From the NCBI GenBank assembly GCA_964035575.1, contig OZ037886.1, positions 124,001 through 188,000 on the forward strand: DNA of 64,000 nt, written 5' to 3'. Below the pieces are notes generated by a model, which made no database searches, was not told where the DNA came from, and worked only from the letters and a program-made list of their open reading frames with translations. This DNA comes from Rhynchopus sp. YZ270_cl-10. Taxonomy: Eukaryota; Euglenozoa; Diplonemea; Diplonemida; Diplonemidae. Both the position numbers and the translations under genes were made by a program. Positions 19,366-28,273 of the stretch are shown here, piece by piece; positions within the stretch are counted from its first letter, which is position 1; each line of letters begins with the position of its first letter.

Positions 19366-21094
19366 CTATATTCTGCACTCATATTGTCCTGCCTTGGAGA
19401 TGTAGCGAACCCATTTCACAGCCTGGTATTGCAGCTTGGGTTCGTGAACCTTAAGGAAACGGACGTGCAGTCCACTGGTTGTCAACATAGGAACCTGTTG
19501 GTGTATGATTGGGTGTTGTAAAGTGTATTTTATTTTTGTTGGGGGGGGGGGGGAAAACGTACCTGGAACTGCAGGGAGATCGGAGGCTTTGCCCACGGCT
19601 TTCCTTCAGAGGTAGCCTGCACCAGGAGGACATCTGCGTTGAAGGCAACCTCATTGCCACCGGGGAATTTCTTAATACGCCAGAGAATAGCCTGTTTTTT
19701 AGGTGTGGTTTGTTGTATTTTGTATTTTTTTGAAACCGCATCAAATGGACTTCAAAAGGACAATATCCTTGGGGTTTATGGTAAATGACACACAGAAGCT
19801 GGTCAAATACCGGTTAGAATGTACATTGTAATTGGTTAACGAGGAATTGGGAAGGAAACATACCTGATGTTCCGGCTCGTATTTCGCCTTGCCCGCACCG
19901 ACAATGATTTTGCATGAGGTAGTGTTCTTGGGGCAGGGGATCTTCACGATGACCCCTGTCGCGTTGAGCCGTCCAGCAAAGACTCCTTTCAACTGTGTGG
20001 CAAATGGTTGTGTAGACATCATGGGCGAGGAGAGGGTCATACCTTGAACTGAATCTCAATACGTGTCTTGCCTCTCTGGGCGTAGTGCGGGTGTGTGAGG
20101 CGGAATGGCGGGCTGACGTTCTCTGTTGTGCGGTACTTCATGAGCTGGAAGCCTGTTGTTGTTGTTGTTGTTTAATTTGAAAACTTGGTTGTATTAGTGT
20201 AGCAACCCTAGAGTGTGCTCCACATTAATTTGTTGTAACGCTGCTACACAAACAGTCTTGGGGGATTATGTGGTTTTTTTTTTACATACTGCCATCCGGC
20301 GGAACAAACGAAATTGACCTATTCGATTCGAACTTGCCGAGTCTGACGCACTGATGGAAGGTTGTGTCCTCAAGATCGATTTGGCTGTTCTTCCCTCCCT
20401 TGCTGGTCTCGGCTTGCACCATGAGTCTGTCGTTCAGGCCGAATTTGCACTCAGGCATACCGCTGAGGAAGGACTTCATCTCAACACGCCCGGTGACGTC
20501 CCTCTGCAGAACGTTCCCATTAGAGGCAATGAGCACGTTGACCTCCTCCACGACGTCGATGAAGACCTCGTTTTTCTTGTGGCGGATGCCCTCCTTCCGC
20601 CACCCAATGATCCCGGTCACCTTGTCGCTGAGTTGTTTGCTTGACTCTGCACCGCCACGCACCGCCTCAGCCTTCATCCCCGCGTTTGTGATGTACAGCT
20701 GCAGGATGTCTGTCTCCGTGATCTGCGGGTATCCGTAGTCAAGCACCTCATCCAGAAGCTCAAGAATCGTGACGTGGTTGTCACGCACCGTCTCCTCAGT
20801 GAAGTCCCCGAAGTATCGTTTGAATATTTCGACGCATTTGTTCATAAACTGGAACACAAGCGCAGCGTTGCTGTTCTGCTTAGTGCAGCACACAAACCAC
20901 ACATTTGAGTGTCTCGTGAACAGGTAGCTGATCCCACCAATGTTGTGCACAGGGCACCTGTCCGACAGCTTCGTCATGATGACCTGTGTTCTGAACGGCT
21001 CCCCCACAGTCCGCACGTTGAACATATCTCTGTAGTTGCGTGAGCACAGTATGTCACCCCTGCTGTTCAGGATGAGCACACATCCTATCGCCAT
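19366..21094 (-). CDS. AP2M1: AP-2 complex subunit mu
   Basis: Five exons: 21094-20290, 20152-20043, 19992-19864, 19691-19563 and 19494-19366, giving 433 residues against 435 in human. Introns begin GTATGT, GTATGA, GTATGT and GTACGT and end in CAG. The longin-type N-terminal domain starts [20 protein letters not shown]; the mu homology domain has [69 protein letters not shown] and [14 protein letters not shown]. Closeness to AP-2 rather than AP-1 is judged from the start, from GKAKYEP and from the C-terminus. Mu2 binds YxxPhi cargo motifs and PIP2 at the plasma membrane in clathrin coats. A TTTTTTAG acceptor lies 14 nt before the start. Intron 1 contains an SR6 repeat. Confidence 0.95.
20177..20226 (+). 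repeat. SR6 repeat inside AP-2 mu intron 1
   Basis: TTGAAAACTTGGTTGTATTA continues to GTGCTCCACA. It lies in the first intron (20289-20153), antisense to the gene. Confidence 0.7.
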
Positions 21095-22152
21095 GGTGCT
21101 TCCTCCCTAAAAAAGGAAGAAAATAAGTGTAATATACTGTGCGGGTTGGTGGGTTGGTATACACGACGACACTTGTCATGACATGTATTTAACATGTGTT
21201 GTAAATGTCATTTCCTGAACATGTGATCACATGTCATATAACATGCAGATGCCATCGAATCATTGTGCACAACGAAGGTGAATCGATTGGGGGGAGTGCC
21301 ATTTTTTATTTAAAAAATGGGGTAAACAGACACGTTGATTTCACCCCCTTACTCAAGATTGACTCAAAACTGATTCCCCCCTCCCTCACTTCCCTTTTTT
21401 TTTGCTTCTTTTTTTGCCTCACGCATCGTTGCTTTTTGTCCTTCACACTTGGGGAGGGGTCACGCCGGGGTGCACGTCGTGCTACTTATTATTGGGAAAA
21501 CACGCTCCCCCAGCCTTTTGGTCTCGAAAAGTGAAGGGGAGATGTACACCTCGAAAGCGCGAACGTGCCTGAAGGGACGAACGTCTTCTAAAAAGAGAAA
21601 AAAAAGGGGGAAAATAGAAACTTAACACTCATCACACATAAAAACCCATGGGAGACAGGTTGTGGTGAAACGTATACACCTCGACCTATTTGGTGAGGAA
21701 TGTCCCCAGAACCGTATTCAAAATGCTTTGTTTCTATTTCCTCCTTCATGAGGTGAAAAAAAAAAAAAATGAACAGAACACAACAAAAAAAACAATACCA
21801 TACCAAAACCCCAGTCTCCGGCGTCCATCAGGACGTTAAGAAATACAGTACTGCCTTGGCACGATACAAAAGAAAGAAAGAAAAAAAAAACTGAAAAAAG
21901 AGGGGGCTTTTTGTGATCGTCTCCTCCCCCTCTCCCCTGGAAAAACACTGATATATGACAAAAATATTTTTTTTTCAACATGGGGCAACAACCCTCTTAG
22001 CTGGGATGGTGTTTTTTTGCTTTTGACTCCAAAAGCTCGGGACGACGTACCGGCTTTCAAATATAGATTTTTTTTTTTTGGAGAAAGAAAAGGTAAAAAA
22101 AAACTGGGTAAGGTGGCAGAAATGTATTACTTTTTAGAGAAGGTTTTTTTTT
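21095..22152. other. Intergenic region
   Basis: No gene seen. It holds palindromic ACATGT and TGTCATGACA motifs (21160-21250) and SR8 (21613). Confidence 0.6.
21613..21756 (+). repeat. SR8 repeat, short copy
   Basis: It matches 7891-8060 over nearly its full length, lacking about 25 bp in the middle, and ends with the same CCTCCTTCATGAGG hairpin. Confidence 0.8.
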
Positions 22153-24035
22153 TTAGAAGAAGTCGAAGTCGTCGTCTCTTCCACGTCCACCTCCACCTCC
22201 ACCTCCTCCTCCACGGTTGTACCCACCACCACCACCACGGTCGTAGCCACCTCCACCACCTCCTCCTCCGTATCCACCACCGCCACCTCCACGGTCGTAC
22301 CCGCCGCCACCTCCACCTCCTCCTCCGTAGCCACCTCCTCCTCCTCCTCCTCCTCCGTACCTACCACCACCTCCTCCGCCGTAGCCACCTCCTCCACCAC
22401 CTCCTCCGTACCTGCCGCCGCCACCACCACCACCACCGCCCCCACCATAGCTGCGTGGTGGCGGTGTTCGGCTTTCCTGGGTGTTCACGGATTCGGGGAG
22501 GGTTTCTTCGGTCATCTGTTTTTTTGAGGTTGTTTTTTAAAGTTTTCAGTTGTTTCCTTTGTGTTCGTTTTGTATGTTATTTCCCCAAAAAAGATCGGGT
22601 CTTTTGTTTGTGCGCTCAAAGCCGGGAAAACAAAAAGGTGAAAAAATGTGTTAAACTGAAGTACGGTTGTTGTGGTTAATTGAGTACTCAAAGAAAACAA
22701 GCAAGCTTCTGTTTTTTTCAATCCGTTTTGTTTGCCCTGCAGCGCTGCCTCCAATCTTTTTAGAATTGACAACAAGTTGTTTTATCAAAAAAAAGAAAAC
22801 GAAAAACACACCTGTGTCTTAATGTGGCGTCTGATTTGGTCGATGAAGCTGCCGTCACGGGAACCGAAGAGGGTCACGCAGGTGCCGTGCTGGCCAGCGC
22901 GCGCTGTCCGGCCTGACCTGTGGACGTAGCTCTCGGGGTTGCGTGGTGCATCAGCGTTGATAACGAGGTCAACACCGTTGACGTCGATGCCTCGCGACGC
23001 GATGTCGGTTGCGAGGAGCACAGCACTGCCAGCCTTGAAGGACCTCATTGCGTCGTCACGCGCATGCTGCGTCACGTCGCCGTGCAGCACCGCACACCGC
23101 CCCGCAGCCGCAAGCAGCGTTTTATCCCTCGCAAGCTGGTCCGCGTCACGCTTACGCTCCACAAAGACGATCACCTTCCCATCCTTCTTGTACTTCTTGA
23201 TCATGGACGCAATAGCAGGCCCCTTGTTCGGGTAGTCGCACCGCGCGCACAGATGCGTCAGGTTCTTCGCTGTCTGGTTGTCGTCGTCGCCAATCAAATC
23301 CACAACCTCTGGCGACTTCATGTACCGCCGGATGAGGTCGAACACCCAGCTGGGGAGCGTTGCAGAGAAGAGAAGTGTTTGTCTGTCGTCGCCGATCTCT
23401 TGCACGACACGCTCAATGTCTTTCGAGAACCCCATGTCAAGCATGCGGTCCGCCTCGTCGAGGACAAGCGTGTGCACCTGCGAGATGTTCATCGAACGCT
23501 TTGTGGTGATGTGGTCCAGAAGACGCCCAGGGGTGCCCACCGCCACGTCCAGCCCGCGCTCCAACGCCTCAAACTGATCACGGTACGGGGTTCCACCATA
23601 AAAGCACGCCGCAGTCACAGTACCACTGGACACCGAGATAATTTCATCGCACACCTGCTTCGCAAGCTCGCGTGTTGGGAGAATGATCAGTACCCCTGGG
23701 GTGTTCGGCTTGGCAGGCGCCATGCGCAGAAGCTTCTCCACCACGGGCAATGCGAAGGCAAGGGTCTTCCCGGTACCGGTCCGTGCACGCCCGACAACAT
23801 CCTTCCCAGCGAAGCAGTGCGCGAAGGTCGCAGACTGGATCGGAAACAGCGTCTCAATGCCCTTCTTCGCGAGTGCACCCTTCGTCTCGTCGGAAAGCTG
23901 GAATGTGTTCACAGGGACCATCTCCCCAACAGTCTTGCCCGCAGGGACATCCGACCGCATCCTCCATTGGACCGACCGCGATGTGCTGTTGCGCACCGAT
24001 GCGCTCAGACCCTGCCGCAGCAGAGTACGCAACAT
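22153..24035 (-). CDS. DEAD-box RNA helicase, probably mitochondrial, with Gly-rich tail
   Basis: Exon 1 is 24035-22812 and exon 2 is 22515-22153; the 296 bp intron joins HIKTQ to MTEETLPESV in phase, giving 528 residues. Helicase motifs in order: TLFPIQ (Q), ARTGTGKT (I), PTRELAKQV (Ia), TPGRLLD (Ib), DEADRMLDMGF (II), SATLPSW (III), VFVERKRDADQLA (IV), ATDIASRGIDV (V), HRSGRTARAG (VI). The first 30 residues (MLRTLLRQGLSASVRNSTSR) are basic and hydroxylated with no acid, like a mitochondrial presequence. The tail is about 90 residues of Gly runs broken by RY, YDR and YNR, ending RGRDDDFDFF, an RNA-binding RGG-like region. Known relatives unwind or anneal organelle RNA. The intron hosts repeat SR7. 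Confidence 0.92.
22593..22779 (+). repeat. SR7 repeat inside helicase intron
   Basis: This roughly 187 bp unit starts GATCGGGTCTTTTGTTTGTG, contains TGTGTTAAACTGAAGTACGG and CCCTGCAGCGCTGC, and ends GAATTGACAACAAGTT. It recurs at 44286-44486 with over 85 percent match by eye; differences are mostly homopolymer length. It lies antisense to the host gene. Confidence 0.85.
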
Positions 24036-24237
24036 TGTAAAGAGGCTTGCTTCCCAACGCTATGTGTATGGTGTATGATAACTCTGTGAGGGGGTCTTTT
24101 AATGAGAAGAGGATGAAATAAAAGGCTACAAAACGCCTCACCATACGGCGGAAGAAAACCTAAGAGGGCGTTTTAGTCTTTAATTGGTAAGATAAAAAGA
24201 TCGTGAAAAGCAAAATAATGTGAGCAAAAAAAAAAGA

Positions 24238-24459
24238 TTACGGAGGCCGTGTGGAGGAATCCAACAGCCACCACCACTTCACCTCAAGCCACTCCTCCCC
24301 GTCTTCATCCCACACGACGACCTTGCGGAGATCTGTCGTCGAAGCACCCGATGAGGCGATTTCCCTGTGTACTGCCTCCTTGAAGGCGTCGCGGCTGAGG
24401 CCGTCCCCCACCTCCATGTTCAGAGAGGTGCCGTCCTCCCAGTACACATCCACCAGCAT
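24238..24459 (-). CDS. Small hypothetical protein, 73 residues
   Basis: The protein is not recognised. It is acidic and Trp-rich at the C-terminus (WDEDGEEWLEVKWWWLL), with a beta-alpha start, MLVDVYWEDGTSLNMEVGDG, reminiscent of a PB1 or ubiquitin-like fold. A CACACACCAG acceptor lies 10 nt upstream of the start, which supports a real transcript. It sits between the helicase and the WD40 gene on the same strand. Confidence 0.6.
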   Translation of the reverse strand: MLVDVYWEDGTSLNMEVGDGLSRDAFKEAVHREIASSGASTTDLRKVVVWDEDGEEWLEVKWWWLLDSSTRPP

Positions 24460-24839
24460 TGTGTTGCCTGGTGTGTGTGTGTTTTGTTGACAACGCAGGT
24501 GAAAACTGGTTTCCTAAGAACAAGAACCTGACATTACCCCAGTACCTGTTGTGTGTGGAGAAGCGCCTGTTGGAGAAGGTGGTATTTGGTAGAAGGGGGT
24601 TAAAGTGTGAACACCGATACATCAAAGAAAAGGTGAAGTTGATTGTGCAAATTAGTGCAAATGCCTCTGATATGCAAACACTGCCAATCTACCCTCCCTC
24701 CACCACCAATCAAATGCGGTAGGTAGTAGGTATAAAAACAATGAATACTCTTTTGTGGATTTGAGACAAAATGGGAGGGTGCAACACTCTGACAACCTTT
24801 TGCGACTCATGCAAAGGGCGGGACGTGGGTGTTCCGTAC
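24460..24839. other. Intergenic region
   Basis: It holds an SR4 copy (24632) and no gene that I can support. Confidence 0.5.
24632..24697 (+). repeat. SR4 repeat, diverged
   Basis: GTGAAGTTGATTGTGCAAAT then GCCTCTGATATGCAAACACTG keeps the order of SR4 motifs. Confidence 0.5.
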
Positions 24840-24959
24840 CGAAGAAAGGAACCAGTAGGGGTACAGATGTCGTGCCTCAGTGTCTCGTTGACGACGCCTC
24901 CACGGAATACAAGGGGGCAAGTCACCACACCCATTTCACATGGTGATAAAGCATAAACT
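24840..24959 (-). pseudogene. Remnant of WD40 gene 3' end, downstream copy
   Basis: The minus strand reads SPCEMGVVTCPLVFRGGVVN then ETLRHDICTP, matching the last 30 residues of the adjacent gene (SPCSCVVVF...IVTRHLYP). The nucleotide match GACATCTGTACCCC is also shared. It is a short decayed tandem copy immediately below the intact gene's stop. Confidence 0.55.
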
Positions 24960-26078
24960 TCACTCGTTGTGGGGGTACAGATGTCTTGTAACAATGCTGT
25001 TATTTGTGGACGATAGAAACACAACCACACACGAACACGGTGATATCGCAAATGACAGACAGTAGACGTCTGGAATCACAAATACACAGTACATGGTCGC
25101 CACATCGTACTGGTGCAGCTCTGCATATGGATATGGTACTCCAGCGTCAGTACGATTTCGTACCTGGACCACAAGGTACTTCCCACACTGGGTGAATTGC
25201 AGATAAATCACATCACGTCCAGAGATAGTGGCGTTCTGAAGAGCCGTTCCACTCCAGTCGTAAAGTTGTACTCTCGCTGCCTCAGCCACAGAGCCCCCCA
25301 CAGCAAAGACAGAGGCAGACCGTGACAGCGCCACTCGCTTCCCATCCGCAGGCACACATGCCACAGCTTCACCTGTGTTCACATCCCACAGACGTGCGTT
25401 CTTCTCACTGAGGGAGGAGGTGATCACCCACCCACCACAGTCCGATACTGCCACATCCCTGCACCCTACGCGCGAGAGAGAGCGGAGCAACGTCAGGTCT
25501 TCGTCATACACAGAGGCGCCGTCTTTGCTGCACGAGGCAACAACACCGCTACACGTGAACACTGCATTCGAGAAGCCGTCGACTTTGCGGAGCACCTCCC
25601 CACCCGGAAGCGCAACCTCGAGAATGCCTTCGATCCAACACGCCAGGTAGCAGCGTGTCTTGCACTGCGAGATGGCAGGAGGACTGAACACTTCGTGCTC
25701 CACTTCAAACGAGAAGACACTGTCGAATGTTTCTGTGTCGAAGCCGCCAACGTGTTTATGATGTACAAAGATGCAGAGCGTTCCACAACGCGACAGCGAG
25801 ATGGTTGGGAGATTCGACGACTTGAAATTGTACTCAGCAGGACACTTGATGTCGGAAAAGCGGCGGGCAAGCACAACCTGCACCCCTGCATCAAACGCAG
25901 TGTCCTGCAGACGGCACGTCCCCTCCAGCACCTGCGTGCCGATGCGCATCTCGACAGACGCAGGCGAGACGGCAAGCGCCGTGCACGCAACCTCCTTTGC
26001 CGCTGCAACGTCCGCCTCGCACGGCACCTCCACTGTCGCAGTCACGCCTGACTCTTCCAGCACAAAGGTCACATCCAT
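24960..26078 (-). CDS. Ubiquitin-like N-domain plus WD40-like propeller protein
   Basis: The 372-residue protein starts MDVTFVLEESGVTATVEVPC; residues 1-75 look like a ubiquitin-like beta-grasp domain (ending FDAGVQVVLARRF). The rest has WD40-style blades: VAVSDCGGWVITSS with KNARLWDVNTGEAVACVPAD, VALSRSASVFAVGG with ARVQLYDWSG, and LQFTQCGKYLVVQ followed by ELHQYDVATM. It probably scaffolds a protein complex; partners are unknown. I start 30 codons inside the longest frame because CTGTCCAG and CGCTCCAG acceptors lie between the two Met codons. Fragments of the same 3' end lie on both sides (24840-24959 and 26426-26690). Confidence 0.75.
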   Translation of the reverse strand: MDVTFVLEESGVTATVEVPCEADVAAAKEVACTALAVSPASVEMRIGTQVLEGTCRLQDTAFDAGVQVVLARRFSDIKCPAEYNFKSSNLPTISLSRCGTLCIFVHHKHVGGFDTETFDSVFSFEVEHEVFSPPAISQCKTRCYLACWIEGILEVALPGGEVLRKVDGFSNAVFTCSGVVASCSKDGASVYDEDLTLLRSLSRVGCRDVAVSDCGGWVITSSLSEKNARLWDVNTGEAVACVPADGKRVALSRSASVFAVGGSVAEAARVQLYDWSGTALQNATISGRDVIYLQFTQCGKYLVVQVRNRTDAGVPYPYAELHQYDVATMYCVFVIPDVYCLSFAISPCSCVVVFLSSTNNSIVTRHLYPHNE

Positions 26079-26425
26079 TATTGTTTCAAGAGTTGTGTTG
26101 GTGTGATGAAATTTACACTTATGTTGGGAGCCTGGAGCGCGGAGCCTGGACAGTTGAAGGAGGGACACGTGGAAAGAGGGGACGAGGGTTTTCTTCAGGG
26201 TCTGTTGTTTGATGTATTGTATGACTTCACAACTCGAGTGTTCAGGTCAACGACATTCAAATAATGGGAAGGCAACACTGTGAGACAGCTCTGCGCGAAA
26301 CTGTCACGCTGTCAAAATGTAAAACAGGATTAGGGAGGGGGGTAATGAGGTGAGGAGGTGTGCAAGATAATAGGATACTGGGTAGGTGGGGAGTGTGGGG
26401 GCTTTATTTGTTCGCTGAACGGTGT

Positions 26426-26690
26426 TCACATTGTACTACATCTCCCCTCCACTGACACGGAGGCACAAATCAGATGTCTCGTCACAATAGTGTCTCGTCT
26501 AGAGTTCGTAAACACTACTACACGTGAACACGGCGATATCGCAAATGACGAGGCGGAAACGTCAGGGAACGCACGCACACACGACATGGTCGCCACATCA
26601 TACTGGCGCAGTGAATACTTGTCCGAATATTCCTTCACCAACCTAGCTACGAGATACTTCCCACACGGAGAAGCGAGTTGTTTGAAAAAA
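26426..26690 (-). pseudogene. Remnant of WD40 gene 3' end, upstream copy
   Basis: The minus-strand frame CGKYLVARLVKEYSDKYSLR continues to QYDVATM, FAISPCSRVVVF and DTIVTRHL. It aligns with the last 75 residues of the gene at 24960-26078, with a shorter insert between CGKYLV and QYDVATM. The 5' part of the gene is absent and A/T runs replace it. It is a truncated tandem duplicate, unless it is a far 3' exon of something unseen. Confidence 0.7.
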
Positions 26691-26969
26691 AGGGAGGAGA
26701 GGAAGGGTTGGGTATATTTTTTTTTGTTTCGTTCGCGTTGAGAACCAGTTTTATTTTTCTGTCCAAAGAATAGGAAGAGAAAAAAAAATGAAGAAAAACG
26801 GTGAGTTCATTGAGACGAGTTTGGGTACTGTTTTGCTTCGGGGAAATGAGAAGAGATTCTTTTTCGGGTTCACATCAGTGCATATCTAAAATAGTCTCTC
26901 TCCCATTTCCCCCCCTCGCTTTGTGCATTGTACATAACACATGAAAGGGCGCCAACATAAAAAGCAAGA

Positions 26970-27050
26970 GAAGTTGAAAGGTGCAAAACGCCTTACCGTT
27001 CATCGGCAGACGCAGGGTACTGATTCTCCGCGGGGTTATCGAACCCCCAG
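26970..27050 (+). repeat. SR4 repeat with T-arm-like tail
   Basis: GAAGTTGAAAGGTGCAAAAC, GACGCAGGGTACTGA, then CCGCGGGGTTATCGAACCCC. The last motif is close to a tRNA T-arm. Confidence 0.65.
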
Positions 27051-27092
27051 AACCCCCAGAGAGCACTTCAATCAAAAAAATATTTTTTTTGT

Positions 27093-27126
27093 GATGCATC
27101 TAAGCCTCAGCGCTTCCACGTCACCT
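27093..27126 (+). repeat. SR2 hairpin repeat, diverged
   Basis: GATGCATCTAAGCCTCAGCG then CTTCCACGTCACC; the stem is reduced to AAGC/GCTT. Confidence 0.55.
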
Positions 27127-27250
27127 TGAAAATAAAAAAAATAATCTAAAAAAAGGAAACTGCAAAAAAAGGGCACAAAAAAAGGGGGGTATGTGCACAG
27201 CAGTTCGTCTGTGTGTCTATAGACACCATCCTTCTATTTGCCTTGTCTGA

Positions 27251-28116
27251 CTATTTCTTGAATTTTGGACCAGCTTTTTTGCCCTGTGCAGAGTTTTGAT
27301 GTAAAAATGGAGAAAGGAAAGGGGGAGAAAAAACATGAAGTTTACATACCCTGGCGCCGAATCTCTTACTTTTCTTTGTTTCCTTTTTGGGTGCCACACG
27401 AGACTTTTGTTCGGCGAGCTGTGGTGATATAAAAAGGAATAGTGATTGCAGGCATCCACCATAGCTGTGTATCAGTAGTTGGAGGGGAGGTCATACCATG
27501 GCCCGCAAAAAGGCGTTTTCTTCTTCACCCAACAACTCGGGGTCGAGGTCGTCAGCTAGGTCCGCCAAATCGTCGTCGTGGTCTGTTGCGATCTGCTGCT
27601 GCTGTGCAATCTGTTGGAATGAGTGTGTCATTGTGTGATGGTATCCTCGAATCGTTTCCCGCTTTTTTTACATACCAACTCGCGTAAAAACGTTGGGTCG
27701 CTAAGAAGCTTGGCAATGCCTGCTTCTGCGTCGTCTTCGTCGTCGTCGTCCATGTCTTCGTAATCGTCGTCGTCGTCGTCATCTGCAAACCCTTCGAGAT
27801 GCGGCAGGTCAGAGTCAGAGTCAAGGTCTTCCCAGTCGCTGTCGTCATCAGCGTCGCCTGCCAATTCCTCTGTTGGTTCGGGCATTCTCCCCATATTCCT
27901 CATGAGCAGTGTCTCCAGCAGGTCCCGTGGTGCCTGAGCATTGACCTGTTCCTGCAGCTGCTCCTCAGTCATGTGCACCACCTCAACCCCCTCAGGCACC
28001 CGAAGCACAGCATCATCGTCGTCATCCACCCGCTGCATCAGGCACGGCCGCACCATCAGTGCACCACACACCACTGCGGCACCTCCTGCACATAGACCCA
28101 CGGTTTTCCACGGCAT
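27251..28116 (-). CDS. Membrane-anchored acidic protein, four exons
   Basis: Exons are 28116-27676, 27610-27497, 27418-27350 and 27283-27251, giving 218 residues; introns start GTATGT, GTATGA and GTATGT. The start MPWKTVGLCAGGAAVVCGAL is an N-terminal membrane anchor. A long stretch with Asp and Glu runs follows (DDDDDD near residues 110-130), then an ALLSDPTFL-like helix (IAKLLSDPTFLREL), a QQQQ segment, and a strongly basic end: RVAPKKETKKSKRF and GKKAGPKFKK. A TTTTTTTTTTCAG acceptor lies 20 nt upstream of the start. The family is not recognised. The layout suggests a protein held on an organelle membrane with its charged tail in the cytosol. Confidence 0.75.
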
Positions 28117-28273
28117 TTTTTTGTGTGTTTTTTCTGAAAAAAAAAACGTTAGGGAAAAAGGGGGGAGCCTCAGGAAAAAAATATCCATTTTTTTTTTCGG
28201 AAACTTATACAACTGGGGAGAGCGCAAACAAATCAAACAGGATATAAGAGCCTAACCTCTATAAAACAAAAAT

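Larger units (their letters stand above)
26079..27250. other. Intergenic region with gene remnant
   Basis: Apart from the WD40 remnant (26426-26690), an SR4 copy (26970) and an SR2 copy (27093), nothing gene-like is seen. Confidence 0.55.

Noticed and set aside
22134-22448. Val/Glu/Thr-rich minus frame
   Set aside because: It is an out-of-frame reading of the Gly-rich helicase tail.
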